Source: Udaeobacter sp963725505 (GTDB lineage Bacteria > Verrucomicrobiota > Verrucomicrobiia > Chthoniobacterales > UBA10450). Taken from it: a stretch of 64,000 bases of DNA. Position numbers and translations under genes: made by a program. The stretch covers positions 752,828 through 816,827 of the forward strand of contig CAVRYN010000005.1 of NCBI GenBank assembly GCA_963725505.1, read 5' to 3'. Below, in pieces: positions 35,817 to 46,321 of this stretch (position 1 is the first letter of the stretch; each line of letters opens with the position of its first letter). Under the pieces are notes generated by a model. It made no database searches. It was not told where the DNA came from and worked only from the letters and a program-made list of their open reading frames with translations.

Positions 35817-35855
35817 AATGCCGGATGACGATCTCGCGATTCGTCATCCGGCATT
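35817..35855. terminator. Hairpin downstream of 16S rRNA, second copy
   Basis: Stem AATGCCGGATGACGA...TCGTCATCCGGCATT, 39 bases, almost the same outer stem as at 31017-31057. It lies about 180 bases past the 16S 3' end and also behind the NTF2-like gene, so it probably ends transcription from both sides. Confidence 0.7.
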
Positions 35856-36026
35856 GCAGTCGATGTGCAGCAAAGACTGAATTGTGCGTTACCGTCGTTT
35901 TCTTTGAAGCTCTGGTTTCTTTCGATTCCAAAGTCTTCACGGCGTGTCCATTGAACCCCGAATGCTTTCGGGGCTCTTGGATTTAGCCGTCGACCTATTC
36001 AACCACTGCCGAAGCAGTGATGAATC

Positions 36027-37600
<1,574 letters not shown>

Positions 37601-38175
37601 AAACGTTACCCCGCGGTTGCGGGGAAAGTTTGAAATCCCGCGTGAGCGGGACGATCTGACTTTAATACCTGAATCCTCTTCCGAGCATCCAGGGTTTGTC
37701 CGATCTAAATCTTTGATTTCAAAGAAGATCGACAGATAACGCACAATTCAATGTTTGCTGACTTGGCTTTACCATCCCGAATTTGCCCAAAAACGCCTGG
37801 CCGCCATAGCCTCGGCGTCGGCGGCAAATCCGCGACCACGCTGTCAAAGATCAACTAATCCTCCGGTACAAGGCAAAAACCGACCTCGTCAGTAAATCTG
37901 ACCAAAAGATCGGCTCGACCCTGAGCCTGGAAGAACGCCGGCTCCATGCATGGGGCCGGTCCGCTTGTCGCGGGATGCACAACGTAGGAGATTTGACCAA
38001 TTCGTCAATGAAAATCTGCAAGTTTTTTTGCAGCGGTTAAACCATGAATTTACACGAATTGTCCGCAGATTGCACAGGTTGAATTGTTGCGACGAGCGCC
38101 GCAAGCAGGCCGTCGCAGCACCGCTCCTCAAGACCGCAACGGTTTGAATTGGTGTTTATTCGTGTTCATCCGTGG
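37601..38175. other. 575-base leader and promoter region of the 16S gene
   Basis: No gene is seen. Two GC-rich hairpins lie just upstream of the 16S 5' end (CCCCGCGGTTGCGGGG at about 37610 and TCCCGCGTGAGCGGGA at about 37636), as expected for processing stems. Around 38040-38170 a spacer repeat pair (ACCATGAATTTACACGAAT and ATTCGTGTTCATCCGTGGTTA) is present. The promoter itself cannot be assigned. Confidence 0.5.
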
Positions 38176-38694
38176 TTACGGTTTTTTGATTACGTACTTC
38201 ACATTGAGCGCGGGCGGATGATTTCCGTACGCTCTCGTCACGAGTCCGATTCTACTCGCGCCAATTTTCTCCATCGCCTTTTGGGAACGAAAATTATTTT
38301 CTCCGACGAAGAACACAACGCTCTCAACAAACTGGAACGCGTGATTCAGCAATAATCGTTTCATTTCCGCGTTGTATCGCCCGCCCCAGTATTTCCGTGC
38401 CAGAAATGTCCATCCGATTTCAATCTCCGATTTCTCCGGGTCATAACCGTAAAACCGGGTCGATCCGATGATTTGTTGAGTCTTCGCATCGATCACGACA
38501 AACGCTCCGCCGGATTCCAGCGCTTCTCTGAAGAAGATCTTGAATACTTCTTCTTTGTAACGCTCGCTCTCCGGATGTTGCTCCCAGATCAGCGGGTCGG
38601 ATGCGACAGCAAAAAGATCGTCCCAATCTTCGGGCGTAAGTGGACGAAGCTCGATGAATTCGCTTTTCAGATGTGGTTGAAGATCGAATGACAT
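38176..38694 (-). CDS. GNAT acetyltransferase (RimJ/RimL-like)
   Basis: A 172-residue acetyltransferase of the ribosomal-protein type: start FIELRPLTPEDWDDLFAVASDP, then GAFVVIDAKTQQIIGSTRFYG, EIGWTFLARKYWGGRYNAEMKRLLL (acetyl-CoA binding) and FFVGENNFRSQKAMEKIGAS. Substrate unknown. ATG at 38694 or 38703 are both possible. Confidence 0.87.
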   Translation of the reverse strand: MSFDLQPHLKSEFIELRPLTPEDWDDLFAVASDPLIWEQHPESERYKEEVFKIFFREALESGGAFVVIDAKTQQIIGSTRFYGYDPEKSEIEIGWTFLARKYWGGRYNAEMKRLLLNHAFQFVESVVFFVGENNFRSQKAMEKIGASRIGLVTRAYGNHPPALNVKYVIKKP

Positions 38695-38967
38695 CCCAAC
38701 CACGAATCGACACGAATAGCCTCGAATTCAAATCATCTGGGGGATTTCCTCGGCGGTTTTCAGCGAGGGCGCAAGTCCCAGCTGTGCTCGCCCGCCTCGC
38801 CGTGGTTGAACGAAGGCGGATCACTAGTCACTTGCCTACCAAGCCGGAGTCGTGCGCGGAGGTGGGTCACTCCTGACTGCCGTACCTGGCATTCTCGCTT
38901 CCGCTTGCTTATTAGCGTCCGACGCAGCAAATTTACGCCCCCAACAGCAAAAACCGGTTCCGGCGTA

Positions 38968-40788
38968 ATGAACAAAATTGATTTCGCAGTCGGCATTGGC
39001 GGTGAGAACGGCCAGGGGATCGCTTCCACTGGGAACATTCTCGCGCTTATCTTTGCGCGGCGCGGACTGCATCTCAACGCCTACAACGCTTACCAGTCGA
39101 TTATCCGTGGCGGTCATACCTTTCTGACGATTCGTGCGAGCGATGGGCCGGTCCGCAGCATGGGTGACAAGATCGATGTACTTATTCCGCTCAATCAAGA
39201 CACGATGGATCGGCACCTGCATCTTTTGAAGAGCGGCGCGTGCGCGATTTACGACAAAGAGAAGGTCACGCCCGGGAAGGCGGCGGATGGCGTCCAACTC
39301 TGCGCGATGCCGATGAAGGAGTTGACCAAGGGCAACAAGCTGGCGGTCAATACCGCTGCTCTCGGCGCGACGCTCCAATTGCTCGGGATAGAATCTGAAC
39401 CGCTCGAGACGGTCATTTCGCGACAATTTAAGAAGAAGGGCGACGCGGTTGTGGCTGAGAACCTGGCGATCGCTCGCGCAGGCTACGATTACGCCGCTCA
39501 AAATTTTACAGCCTTTTCCTGGAAAGCGCCGCGAGGAGCCAAACCGCTCGGAATAATTACCGGCAACCAAGCCATCGCCATGGGTGGAGCGGCTGCAGGC
39601 GTGAAGTTTTACGCGGCGTATCCGATGAGCCCATCTACCGGCGTGTTAATGTGGATGGCCGCGCACGCGCGTGAGCTCGGCATCATGGTCCGGCAGGTCG
39701 AAGATGAGATCGGCGTGATGAACATGGTGATTGGCGCAGCCCACACGGGCTGCCGCGCCATGTGCGCAACCAGCGGAGGCGGGTTTGCGCTGATGACTGA
39801 GGCCATCGGGATGGCGGGAATGATTGAAACGCCGATTATTTGCGTCGATGTGCAACGCGCCGGGCCGGCGACTGGCGTCCCAACCAAGACCGAACAGGGC
39901 GACCTCTGGCAGGTGCTAGGCGCTGGCCAGGGGGATTATCCGCGCATTGTCGTCGCGCCGACGAACCAGCTGGATTTATTTCAGACGATTCCGGAGTTGT
40001 TCAATCTCTGTGACAAATACCAATGTCCCGGTCTGGTCTTGTCCGATCTGCTAATTTCCGAAGGAACCGCGAGCATCGATCCGGATGATCTGGACTTCGA
40101 AGTGAAGATCGACCGGGGCGAATTGATTCTGTCTAACGGCAACGGCGGAAATGGCCGGCGCATGGCCGCGAATCCCGCCAGCGGCTACAACGACAAGACG
40201 TATCTGCGTTACAAGAACACGCCGAGCGGAATTTCTCCGCGCGCGGTGCCGGGAGTGCCCGGTTACATTTTTACCGCCGCGACCGACGAGCACGATGAAG
40301 ACGGCACGCTCATCAGTGATGAATTCACCAATCCGCAGAAGCGGCGGATGATGGTGGAGAAACGCGCCCGCAAAATGCAAGGGGCGATCAAGGACATCGC
40401 GCCGCCGACACTCATTGGTCCGGAACAGGCTGATGTCACGCTGGTGGGTTGGGGCTCGACCGAGGGCGTAATCCGGGAAGCGGTGGAAAAACTGGCAGGC
40501 GAAGAAGGCATCGTGGCCAATCAGCTCGCCATTAAATGGATTGTGCCGCTGCACGCGGCGGAAATCGGCGCCATTCTCGGGCGCAGTAAGAATGTCATCC
40601 TGGTTGAGAACAATCAGAGCGGCCAATTCGCCCGTTATCTCCGGAGCGAAACCGGTTTCGCCGCACACGGTCACATCCGCAAGTACGACGGCGAGCCGTT
40701 CATGCCGCACCACATTGTCGAAGCAGTGAAAGCGCAACTGGCCGGCCAAACCCGCCTTTCTGTTCCTGTCCATGAAGTTAACGCCTAA
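38968..40788 (+). CDS. korA: 2-oxoacid:acceptor oxidoreductase, alpha subunit (gamma-alpha fusion)
   Basis: A 606-residue subunit of a 2-oxoglutarate-type ferredoxin oxidoreductase, which oxidatively decarboxylates a 2-oxo acid to the acyl-CoA and reduces ferredoxin. The N-terminal gamma domain opens IGGENGQGIASTGNILA; the alpha domain begins GNQAIAMGGAAAGVKFYAAYPMSPSTG and continues VEDEIGVMNMVIGAAHTGCRAM. ATG at 38968 follows a spacer; the frame back to 38806 lacks domain support. The beta subunit follows 6 bases later. The KorA type is favoured, but pyruvate or branched-chain acids cannot be excluded. Confidence 0.92.
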   Translation: MNKIDFAVGIGGENGQGIASTGNILALIFARRGLHLNAYNAYQSIIRGGHTFLTIRASDGPVRSMGDKIDVLIPLNQDTMDRHLHLLKSGACAIYDKEKVTPGKAADGVQLCAMPMKELTKGNKLAVNTAALGATLQLLGIESEPLETVISRQFKKKGDAVVAENLAIARAGYDYAAQNFTAFSWKAPRGAKPLGIITGNQAIAMGGAAAGVKFYAAYPMSPSTGVLMWMAAHARELGIMVRQVEDEIGVMNMVIGAAHTGCRAMCATSGGGFALMTEAIGMAGMIETPIICVDVQRAGPATGVPTKTEQGDLWQVLGAGQGDYPRIVVAPTNQLDLFQTIPELFNLCDKYQCPGLVLSDLLISEGTASIDPDDLDFEVKIDRGELILSNGNGGNGRRMAANPASGYNDKTYLRYKNTPSGISPRAVPGVPGYIFTAATDEHDEDGTLISDEFTNPQKRRMMVEKRARKMQGAIKDIAPPTLIGPEQADVTLVGWGSTEGVIREAVEKLAGEEGIVANQLAIKWIVPLHAAEIGAILGRSKNVILVENNQSGQFARYLRSETGFAAHGHIRKYDGEPFMPHHIVEAVKAQLAGQTRLSVPVHEVNA

Positions 40789-40794
40789 CGAACC

Positions 40795-41710
40795 ATGACC
40801 GCACCCGCCGCACCGCCCGCCACCACCGAAGCCAGCCAATTAACAAAAGAGACTTACCGCGGCCGCATCCACCCCGATTGGTGTCCCGGCTGCGGCGATT
40901 TCTCCGTGCTCGCCTCGCTTCAAGCGGCTCTGTTCGAGCTCGGGTTGCAGCCGCATCAGGTCTGCGTCATCAGCGGCATCGGCTGTTCATCGAATCTGCC
41001 CGGTTACGTCAACACTTACGGAATGCACACATTGCATGGCCGCGCGTTGGCGGTCGCGACCGGTGTGAGACTGCGGCAACCACGAGCTGAAAGTGATTTG
41101 CACTGGCGGCGACGGCGACGGTTACGGAATTGGCGGCAACCATTTCGTTCACACCATGCGGCGCAACGTTGACCTCACTTACATCGTGATGGACAACCAG
41201 ATCTACGGTTTAACCACCGGCCAGTGCTCGCCCACGAGCGTCAAGGGAATGAAAACCAAGAGCACCCCGCACGGAAGCGTTGAGAACCCGATCAACCCGA
41301 TCCCGATGGCAATCGTTGCCGGTGCCACCTATGTGGCGCGCGCGTTCAGCGGCAAACAGAAACACATGGTCGAAATGTTCAAGGGCGCCATTCAACACAA
41401 GGGCTTCGCGCTGGTGGACGTTTTCAGTCCTTGCGTCACTTACAACAAGGACAACACCTACCAATGGTTTAATCCGCGCGTGAAAATTCTGGAGGAACAA
41501 GGCCACGACCCGACCGATCTGCATCAGGCGATCGAGCGCGGTTTTCAGTGGGGCGAAGAAATTCCTATCGGATTGTTCTGGCGTCGGACCGACCTGCAAA
41601 CCTTGGAAGATCTGGAGCCGGTGTTGCACACGGGCGAAGGCCCGCTCGGTTTTCGCAATCTCGGAATTTCTCCCGAACAAGCTAAGCCTCTGATCCAGGA
41701 ATTACTGTAG
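40795..41710 (+). pseudogene. korB: 2-oxoacid:ferredoxin oxidoreductase beta subunit, frameshifted
   Basis: Partner of KorA, carrying thiamine diphosphate. The first frame reads HPDWCPGCGDFSVLASLQAA, ISGIGCSSNLPGYVNTYG and HTLHGRALAVATGVRL, then fails near 41072. The second frame picks up at NHELKVICTGGDGDGYGIGG (TPP/Mg-binding), followed by YIVMDNQIYGLTTGQ and FSPCVTYNKDNTYQWF up to 41710. A single-base shift near 41072 explains the break. As KorA is intact and both halves are well conserved, an assembly error is likely, but true inactivation is possible. Confidence 0.88.
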
Positions 41711-41741
41711 TGGCGGCCGTGCCGGCCGCTGTCGGTCAACC

Positions 41742-41785
41742 CTCAACTCCGTAAAGGAGCGTGGCTCCCACGGAGCTTTACGCTC
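41742..41785. repeat. 44-base palindromic repeat, copy 1
   Basis: The sequence starts CTCAACTCCGTAAAGGAGCG and ends GGAGCTTTACGCTC. It occurs again in inverted orientation at 55433-55476 with one mismatch. Part of it is self-complementary (GTAAAG...CTTTAC). Confidence 0.85.
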
Positions 41786-41797
41786 TCAACCGGCTGA

Positions 41798-42139
41798 TTA
41801 GCCGCCTTGATCCAAGGCTTCTTCAGTTCCCAGGCTATCGCGTTCTCCGCTTAGTTCGCCCTTCGGTGCAGGCGCGCCGGAGCGCTGCTCGCCCGGACGC
41901 GGCTCGGCCCGCGTCAGTTTCTGTCCCTGGCGTGAGAAGCCTGGTTTCCCGACGGCGACGCATATGCAGCCGGTGCCTTCGGCGCAACCCTGGCAACAAT
42001 AGGTCTCACCGTCGTGCGTATATCCTTCGCCAGGCCACTCATTCTTGATCATTCTGCAACCGGGACACACCGGCACTGGAATCGAGTTCACCAACGAATC
42101 GCTTTCATCGATTTCTATCGGCACAAGTTTCCTCTCCAT
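41798..42139 (-). CDS. Cys-rich metallothionein-like small protein
   Basis: A 113-residue protein. Its N-terminal half carries PVCPGCRMIKNEWPGEGY and TYCCQGCAEGTGCICV, seven cysteines in about 38 residues, arranged in CxxC and CCxxCxxxxxCxC groups that would bind zinc or copper. The C-terminal tail (EPRPGEQRSGAPAPKGELSG) is low in complexity and may be spacer read-through. It is convergent with KorB. The core resembles short metallothionein-type proteins of bacteria; the assignment is by cysteine pattern. Confidence 0.6.
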   Translation of the reverse strand: MERKLVPIEIDESDSLVNSIPVPVCPGCRMIKNEWPGEGYTHDGETYCCQGCAEGTGCICVAVGKPGFSRQGQKLTRAEPRPGEQRSGAPAPKGELSGERDSLGTEEALDQGG

Positions 42140-42466
42140 CTGGTGGACCGCCTTTCATAAAATAGAAATCGATTTTAACGGGACTTTTGCGCGGATTGCC
42201 GCAGATTTTCATAGCCCGATAAAGTTCCACATCCGAAATCCGTGCCATCCGCGCAATCCGTGGTTAGCCTTCCGTCCGAAAATTCGTGTGAATTCGTGTC
42301 CATTCGTGGTTACTCCCATTCACTCCATTCCGCCTTCAAACTTCTCCGTCCGTTCGGCTCGGACCCACATTGGGCCGATCCTTTTCTCTTTCGAGAAAAG
42401 TCTGGTCAATTGTGAAACGCCCGGCCATACTCGGCAACTCTGCAGGCAAACAACGGAGGAAAAATT
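42140..42466. other. 327-base spacer with dispersed repeats
   Basis: No gene. The stretch holds several arms of the CGTGTCCATTCGTGGTTA spacer family (about 42175-42315), then the leader of the YeaQ-like gene with an obvious ribosome-binding site GGAGGAAAAATT before 42467. Confidence 0.6.
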
Positions 42467-42730
42467 ATGATTCACTTAATCTGGTACATTCTTGTTGGGT
42501 TAATCGCGGGGGTTATCGCGAAAATGGTGATGCACGTGCACATGACGATTTTCTGGACAATCGTGCTCGGCATCATCGGATCGATCATCGGCGGCGCGGT
42601 CACCCACATGTTTTCGCGCTCGGTAACCGGACGATTTCATCCCGCCGGTCTCATTTTTTCCACTCTCGGCGCGATCCTGGTCCTCTACGTTTGCATCAAG
42701 CTGAATATCCATTTTCCCCGCGTTCTCTAA
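42467..42730 (+). CDS. GlsB/YeaQ/YmgE family membrane protein
   Basis: An 87-residue membrane protein with three hydrophobic segments and the family pattern WYILVGLIAGVIAKMV, TIVLGIIGSIIGGAVTHM, and a final STLGAILVLYVCI. Transglycosylase-associated proteins of this kind are stress induced in other bacteria, with unknown activity. Strong ribosome-binding site GGAGGA precedes the ATG. Confidence 0.88.
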   Translation: MIHLIWYILVGLIAGVIAKMVMHVHMTIFWTIVLGIIGSIIGGAVTHMFSRSVTGRFHPAGLIFSTLGAILVLYVCIKLNIHFPRVL

Positions 42731-42815
42731 TCGGGAACGAGGAAAACTGTAGCCGTGGTCGTTGACCGCGGCCTCTCGGTGTAGAGGCGGCCGCAAGCCC
42801 CTCAACACTCAACCA

Positions 42816-44864
42816 TCAACTCTCAACTTTCCGGCCCTTAGGGGCGTTCACCGTGGCGGTGACGCTTTCCCATTCCGCCGTGAGGCGGGCAAGATCGTGG
42901 GCGACAGCGGAGAGATCGCGATTGATCGCAATGGCGCGGCCGCCCGGTGTGTAAGCCGCGGGATCTTCCAAGGCCGCGGCTAGTTCTTTCTGTTGTCCTT
43001 CCAACGCCGCGATTTTCGTCTCGAGCTCGTGCACGCGCTTTTCTTTTTCGCGTCTCGCTTTGGCAATCGCATTACGTGATTCCGCTTCCAAACGCTTCTG
43101 CATCTTCTGTTTTCTTAAACCGGGTCCGGTTTGCTTTCTAACCTTCGCCACGGCGAATCCGTCCGTTGTCGGACCCGGCTGGAGTTTACTCGTCGTGGCG
43201 AGACCGTTGACCCCTGGCGCATCGCGACCCGCGGTCAGGGCGATGCGCGCCGATGTGGCTTTTGATTTGTCCAGATAGTAATCGTAATCGCCGGGATAAA
43301 ATGTCAGCCGGCCTCCGGCCCGATCTGGACTAGCAGCTATGTGCAGAACGCTTGTGGCGATGGCCCGGATAAAATGAACGTCGTGACTGATAAAGATGAG
43401 CGTCCCGTGATATTGCTTGAGCGCGCCGATGAGGGCATCGATCGAGCCGACATCGAGATGTGTCGTCGGCTCGTCCATGAGCAGAAGATTCGGCGGATCG
43501 AGCAATAACCTGACAAGGGCCAGTCGCGACTTCTCGCCACCGCTCAAAACCGCAACGGTCTTGAAAACATCGTCGCCGCGAAACAAAAAAGAACCGAGCA
43601 CAGTGCGCGCGGTTTGTTCGGACACCGGATTGGGCATATCGCGTGCGCTGTCGAGAACGGTATGGCTGGCGTCGAGCACGTCGATTCGGTTCTGCGAGAA
43701 ATAACCTGTGCGCACATTATGTCCGAGTTCGCGCACGCCATGCTGCACGGGCAATACCCCTGCGAGCAGCTTGAGAAGGGTCGATTTGCCCGCGCCATTC
43801 GGGCCGACTAGCACGGTGCGTTGACTGCGCTCGGCGTGATATTGCATTCCGCGATAAACAACGACGTCGCCATAGGCATGATCGACATTTTTAAGCGTGA
43901 TCACGCGCAGGCCGCTGCGCACCGGTTGCGGAAAATGGAACTTGATCGTCTTTCCGCGCGCGACAGGGGCCGCGATTTTTTTCATGCGATCGATCTGTTT
44001 CAACTTGCTCTGCGCTTGCGATGCCTTGCTTGCCTTGGCGCGAAATCGATCGGCAAACAATTGCAGCGACGCGATTTCCTTTTGCTGATTTTTGTAAGCG
44101 GCGAGCTGTTGTTCTTCGCGCGCTGCTTTCTGCTCGATATAACTGTCCCAGTCGCCCCGATAACGCACCAATTTCGAGTGCGCGATCTCGACGATGCTGC
44201 CGACAAGCTGATTCAAAAATTCGCGATCGTGCGAGATCATGACAATCGCGCCCGGATAAGTTCGCAGATATTCCTGGAACCATTGAAGCGATTCGAGATC
44301 GAGATGATTCGTCGGCTCGTCGAGCAGAAGGAGGTCGGGTTGCTTCACGAGCAACCGCGCGAGATGCGCGCGCATGATCCAGCCGCCACTTAAAGCGCGC
44401 GCTGGGCGATCGAAATCAGTTTCGCGAAAAGCGAGTCCGGCGAGGACCCGTTTTGCTTTTGGTTCGAGCTCCCACCCGCCGTGCTCGTCAAAAACATGGA
44501 GCGCATTGTGATAGGCCGCGTCAGCACCGGGATCAGCGATCCCGGCTACAGCTGCTTCGTGCTCCTTGATCACTTTCTGCGCATGCACAAGCTCTGGCGA
44601 AACGGCGAGGGCAAGTTCGAGCACGGTTTCGTCTCCGGCGGCGGCGGTTTCCTGCGGAAGAAATCCGATGGTTGCGTTCTTCTCGATCGCGATGGTCCCG
44701 TTATCGGGCGAGACATCACCGAGGAGAAGCGCAAACAAGGTTGATTTGCCGGCCCCATTAGGGCCGACCAATCCAATCCGATCGCCCCGATTGACTTGAA
44801 GCGATACGTCGTCGAAGAGCGCTCGGCCGGCGAAAGATTTTGAAAGTTGGGAAACGGTCAGCAT
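42816..44864 (-). CDS. ABC-F family ATP-binding protein
   Basis: A 682-residue soluble protein with two ATP-binding cassettes and no membrane part. Walker A is GPNGAGKST in both (near residues 35 and 345), signature LSGGW in the first and LSGGEKS in the second, Walker B LLLLDEPTNHLD and LLLMDEPTTHLD. Between them is the interdomain linker with YIEQKAAREEQQLAAYKNQQ, and the end is a Lys/Arg/Glu-rich coiled coil (KRVHELETKIAALEGQQKELAAAL), like Uup or YheS. These proteins act on the ribosome or in translation-stress relief. Confidence 0.92.
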   Translation of the reverse strand: MLTVSQLSKSFAGRALFDDVSLQVNRGDRIGLVGPNGAGKSTLFALLLGDVSPDNGTIAIEKNATIGFLPQETAAAGDETVLELALAVSPELVHAQKVIKEHEAAVAGIADPGADAAYHNALHVFDEHGGWELEPKAKRVLAGLAFRETDFDRPARALSGGWIMRAHLARLLVKQPDLLLLDEPTNHLDLESLQWFQEYLRTYPGAIVMISHDREFLNQLVGSIVEIAHSKLVRYRGDWDSYIEQKAAREEQQLAAYKNQQKEIASLQLFADRFRAKASKASQAQSKLKQIDRMKKIAAPVARGKTIKFHFPQPVRSGLRVITLKNVDHAYGDVVVYRGMQYHAERSQRTVLVGPNGAGKSTLLKLLAGVLPVQHGVRELGHNVRTGYFSQNRIDVLDASHTVLDSARDMPNPVSEQTARTVLGSFLFRGDDVFKTVAVLSGGEKSRLALVRLLLDPPNLLLMDEPTTHLDVGSIDALIGALKQYHGTLIFISHDVHFIRAIATSVLHIAASPDRAGGRLTFYPGDYDYYLDKSKATSARIALTAGRDAPGVNGLATTSKLQPGPTTDGFAVAKVRKQTGPGLRKQKMQKRLEAESRNAIAKARREKEKRVHELETKIAALEGQQKELAAALEDPAAYTPGGRAIAINRDLSAVAHDLARLTAEWESVTATVNAPKGRKVES

Positions 44865-45148
44865 TGCGGAAAGCGCGCAGTGTTCCCTCGTTCGACGCCT
44901 GGCGCAACACCTTAACCACGAATCGTCGCTGTAGCGGCGGCTGTGCTTGCCGAGCCGTAGCCTCGTTGCAAAGGCTGGTCAGCCGCAATCCCTCAACGTC
45001 CAACGCCTTGAAACGACAACGAACAGGTGCAGCGCGAGAAGAAACGAGCCGGCATGAATCAAGATCGACAATGATCCGCAAAAAAGCGCCGTATGGAGAT
45101 ATGATCATCGTCACTTGACCCGTACGATCCGGATGCGAGAATTATTTT

Positions 45149-45379
45149 GTGGCAGCCACCGTTGACCGATTGGCGCAGGACGCATTGACCCTTTCCGATC
45201 GAGAAAGAGCGGAACTTGTGCACAAACTTCTGGTCAGTCTCGATGGTATTCCCGATGAAGGCGCGGAGGAAGCCTGGGACCAAGAGATCGCAAACCGCGT
45301 TCAAAAGATTCGTGAGGGCACCGCGAAGGGACGACCGGCTGATGAAGTGTTTCGTGATATCCGTTCGCGCTACAAGTGA
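45149..45379 (+). CDS. Addiction module antitoxin (TIGR02574-type)
   Basis: A 76-residue protein of the addiction-module component family: ALTLSDRERAELVHKLLVSL, AWDQEIANRVQKIREG and the final DEVFRDIRSRYK. It starts with GTG at 45149 and its stop overlaps the start of the RelE/ParE-like toxin by four bases (GTGA). The short antitoxin is expected to neutralise the toxin and repress the operon. Confidence 0.88.
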   Translation: MAATVDRLAQDALTLSDRERAELVHKLLVSLDGIPDEGAEEAWDQEIANRVQKIREGTAKGRPADEVFRDIRSRYK

Positions 45380-45684
45380 AGCCTCTCGTTATCGAGGAGG
45401 CGGCGGAATTAGAACTGGTTGGGTCAATCGCCTTCTACGAGGAAAGGAAAGCTGGCCTCGGATTAGATTTCGAAACCGCAGCGCGACAGGCATTGGAGAC
45501 CATCGTCGCCGCACCGGACCGCTGGCCGACAGGGAAGCGCGGCACAAGACGTTACGTCATGAGCCGTTTTCCATTTGTCATTCACTACATCGACATGCCC
45601 GATAAACTTTGGATCGTCGCATTCGCTCACGCGAAACGAAAACCAGGATATTGGGCCAAAAGGTTGAAGTCGCCGCCGGTCTGA
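45376..45684 (+). CDS. RelE/ParE family toxin
   Basis: A 102-residue toxin of the ParE/RelE fold: LVIEEAAELELVGSIAFYEE, GLGLDFETAARQALETIVAAPDRWP, RRYVMSRFPFVIHYID and a terminal IVAFAHAKRKPGYWAKRL. It starts with GTG overlapping the antitoxin stop. ParE poisons gyrase and RelE cuts mRNA; which applies is unknown. Class II pair 1 of 2 in the window. Confidence 0.88.
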   Translation: MKPLVIEEAAELELVGSIAFYEERKAGLGLDFETAARQALETIVAAPDRWPTGKRGTRRYVMSRFPFVIHYIDMPDKLWIVAFAHAKRKPGYWAKRLKSPPV

Positions 45685-45740
45685 AACAAAAATAATCCCA
45701 TGGTCACGCTGCCTTACTCGCTCGAATCTCAAGCTTATGT

Positions 45741-46085
45741 TTAGCGTTGTTTCCAGCGCTTAGCAGCCGCCTTACGCGCAATTTCTTTCCTTCGGCTTGC
45801 GGATAGTTTCTCGGCTCTCGCCTTTCCACCCTTTAAGCCTCCAAGCCGACCAAGTTCCACGGCAGCGGGATTCTTTGCGCGGGTGGTTTGTTCTACGATT
45901 GAGGCCGCTATTTGGTTCAGATCGCCTTTGCGTGCTCTTTTTGGCTTACCGCCTATTTGTCTAAAACTCGTTTCAATAGCCTCGTGCCCCTCGTTCGCCG
46001 CAGCTTGCGACTTGCGAAGGCGCTTGTCCGATCGCTCCAGTCGGAGCATTGCCACCTTCCAGATGTTTCTCTCGGTTTTTTTCAC
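45741..46085 (-). CDS. Basic KGG-motif protein, unknown function
   Basis: A 114-residue protein with a basic C-terminus: PAAVELGRLGGLKGGKARAE followed by KLSASRRKEIARKAAAKRWK. The Gly-Gly-Leu-Lys-Gly-Gly segment and the flanking basic helices are seen in many small bacterial proteins of unknown role, perhaps binding nucleic acid. Start at 46085 or 46049 (MLRLERSD). It lies convergent to the toxin pair. Confidence 0.6.
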   Translation of the reverse strand: MKKTERNIWKVAMLRLERSDKRLRKSQAAANEGHEAIETSFRQIGGKPKRARKGDLNQIAASIVEQTTRAKNPAAVELGRLGGLKGGKARAEKLSASRRKEIARKAAAKRWKQR

Positions 46086-46321
46086 GCTCCGACTATGCTT
46101 GAGCGGACAGGTATCCGCAACCTTTTTGATTTTGAAACTGTACCACTACCGACCGCGTTCTCGCGCGGAAGAAACGAATCAGGCTGCAACGGATGCGAAG
46201 CAACGGCCAGGCTTTCAAACCAAGAACTCAGGAAAAATCTCCAGCCGCGTCCGCTCGATGCAACGCGTCAGATGCGTTCGGCTAACCGGAGGCGCGGGAA
46301 ATTGCAACTGACCTTTCAGAA

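Noticed and set aside
41761..42048. Plus-strand frame starting MAPTELYALN, also seen near 55457 on the minus strand
   Set aside because: The shared start is only the 44-base repeat read in one frame, not a gene family.
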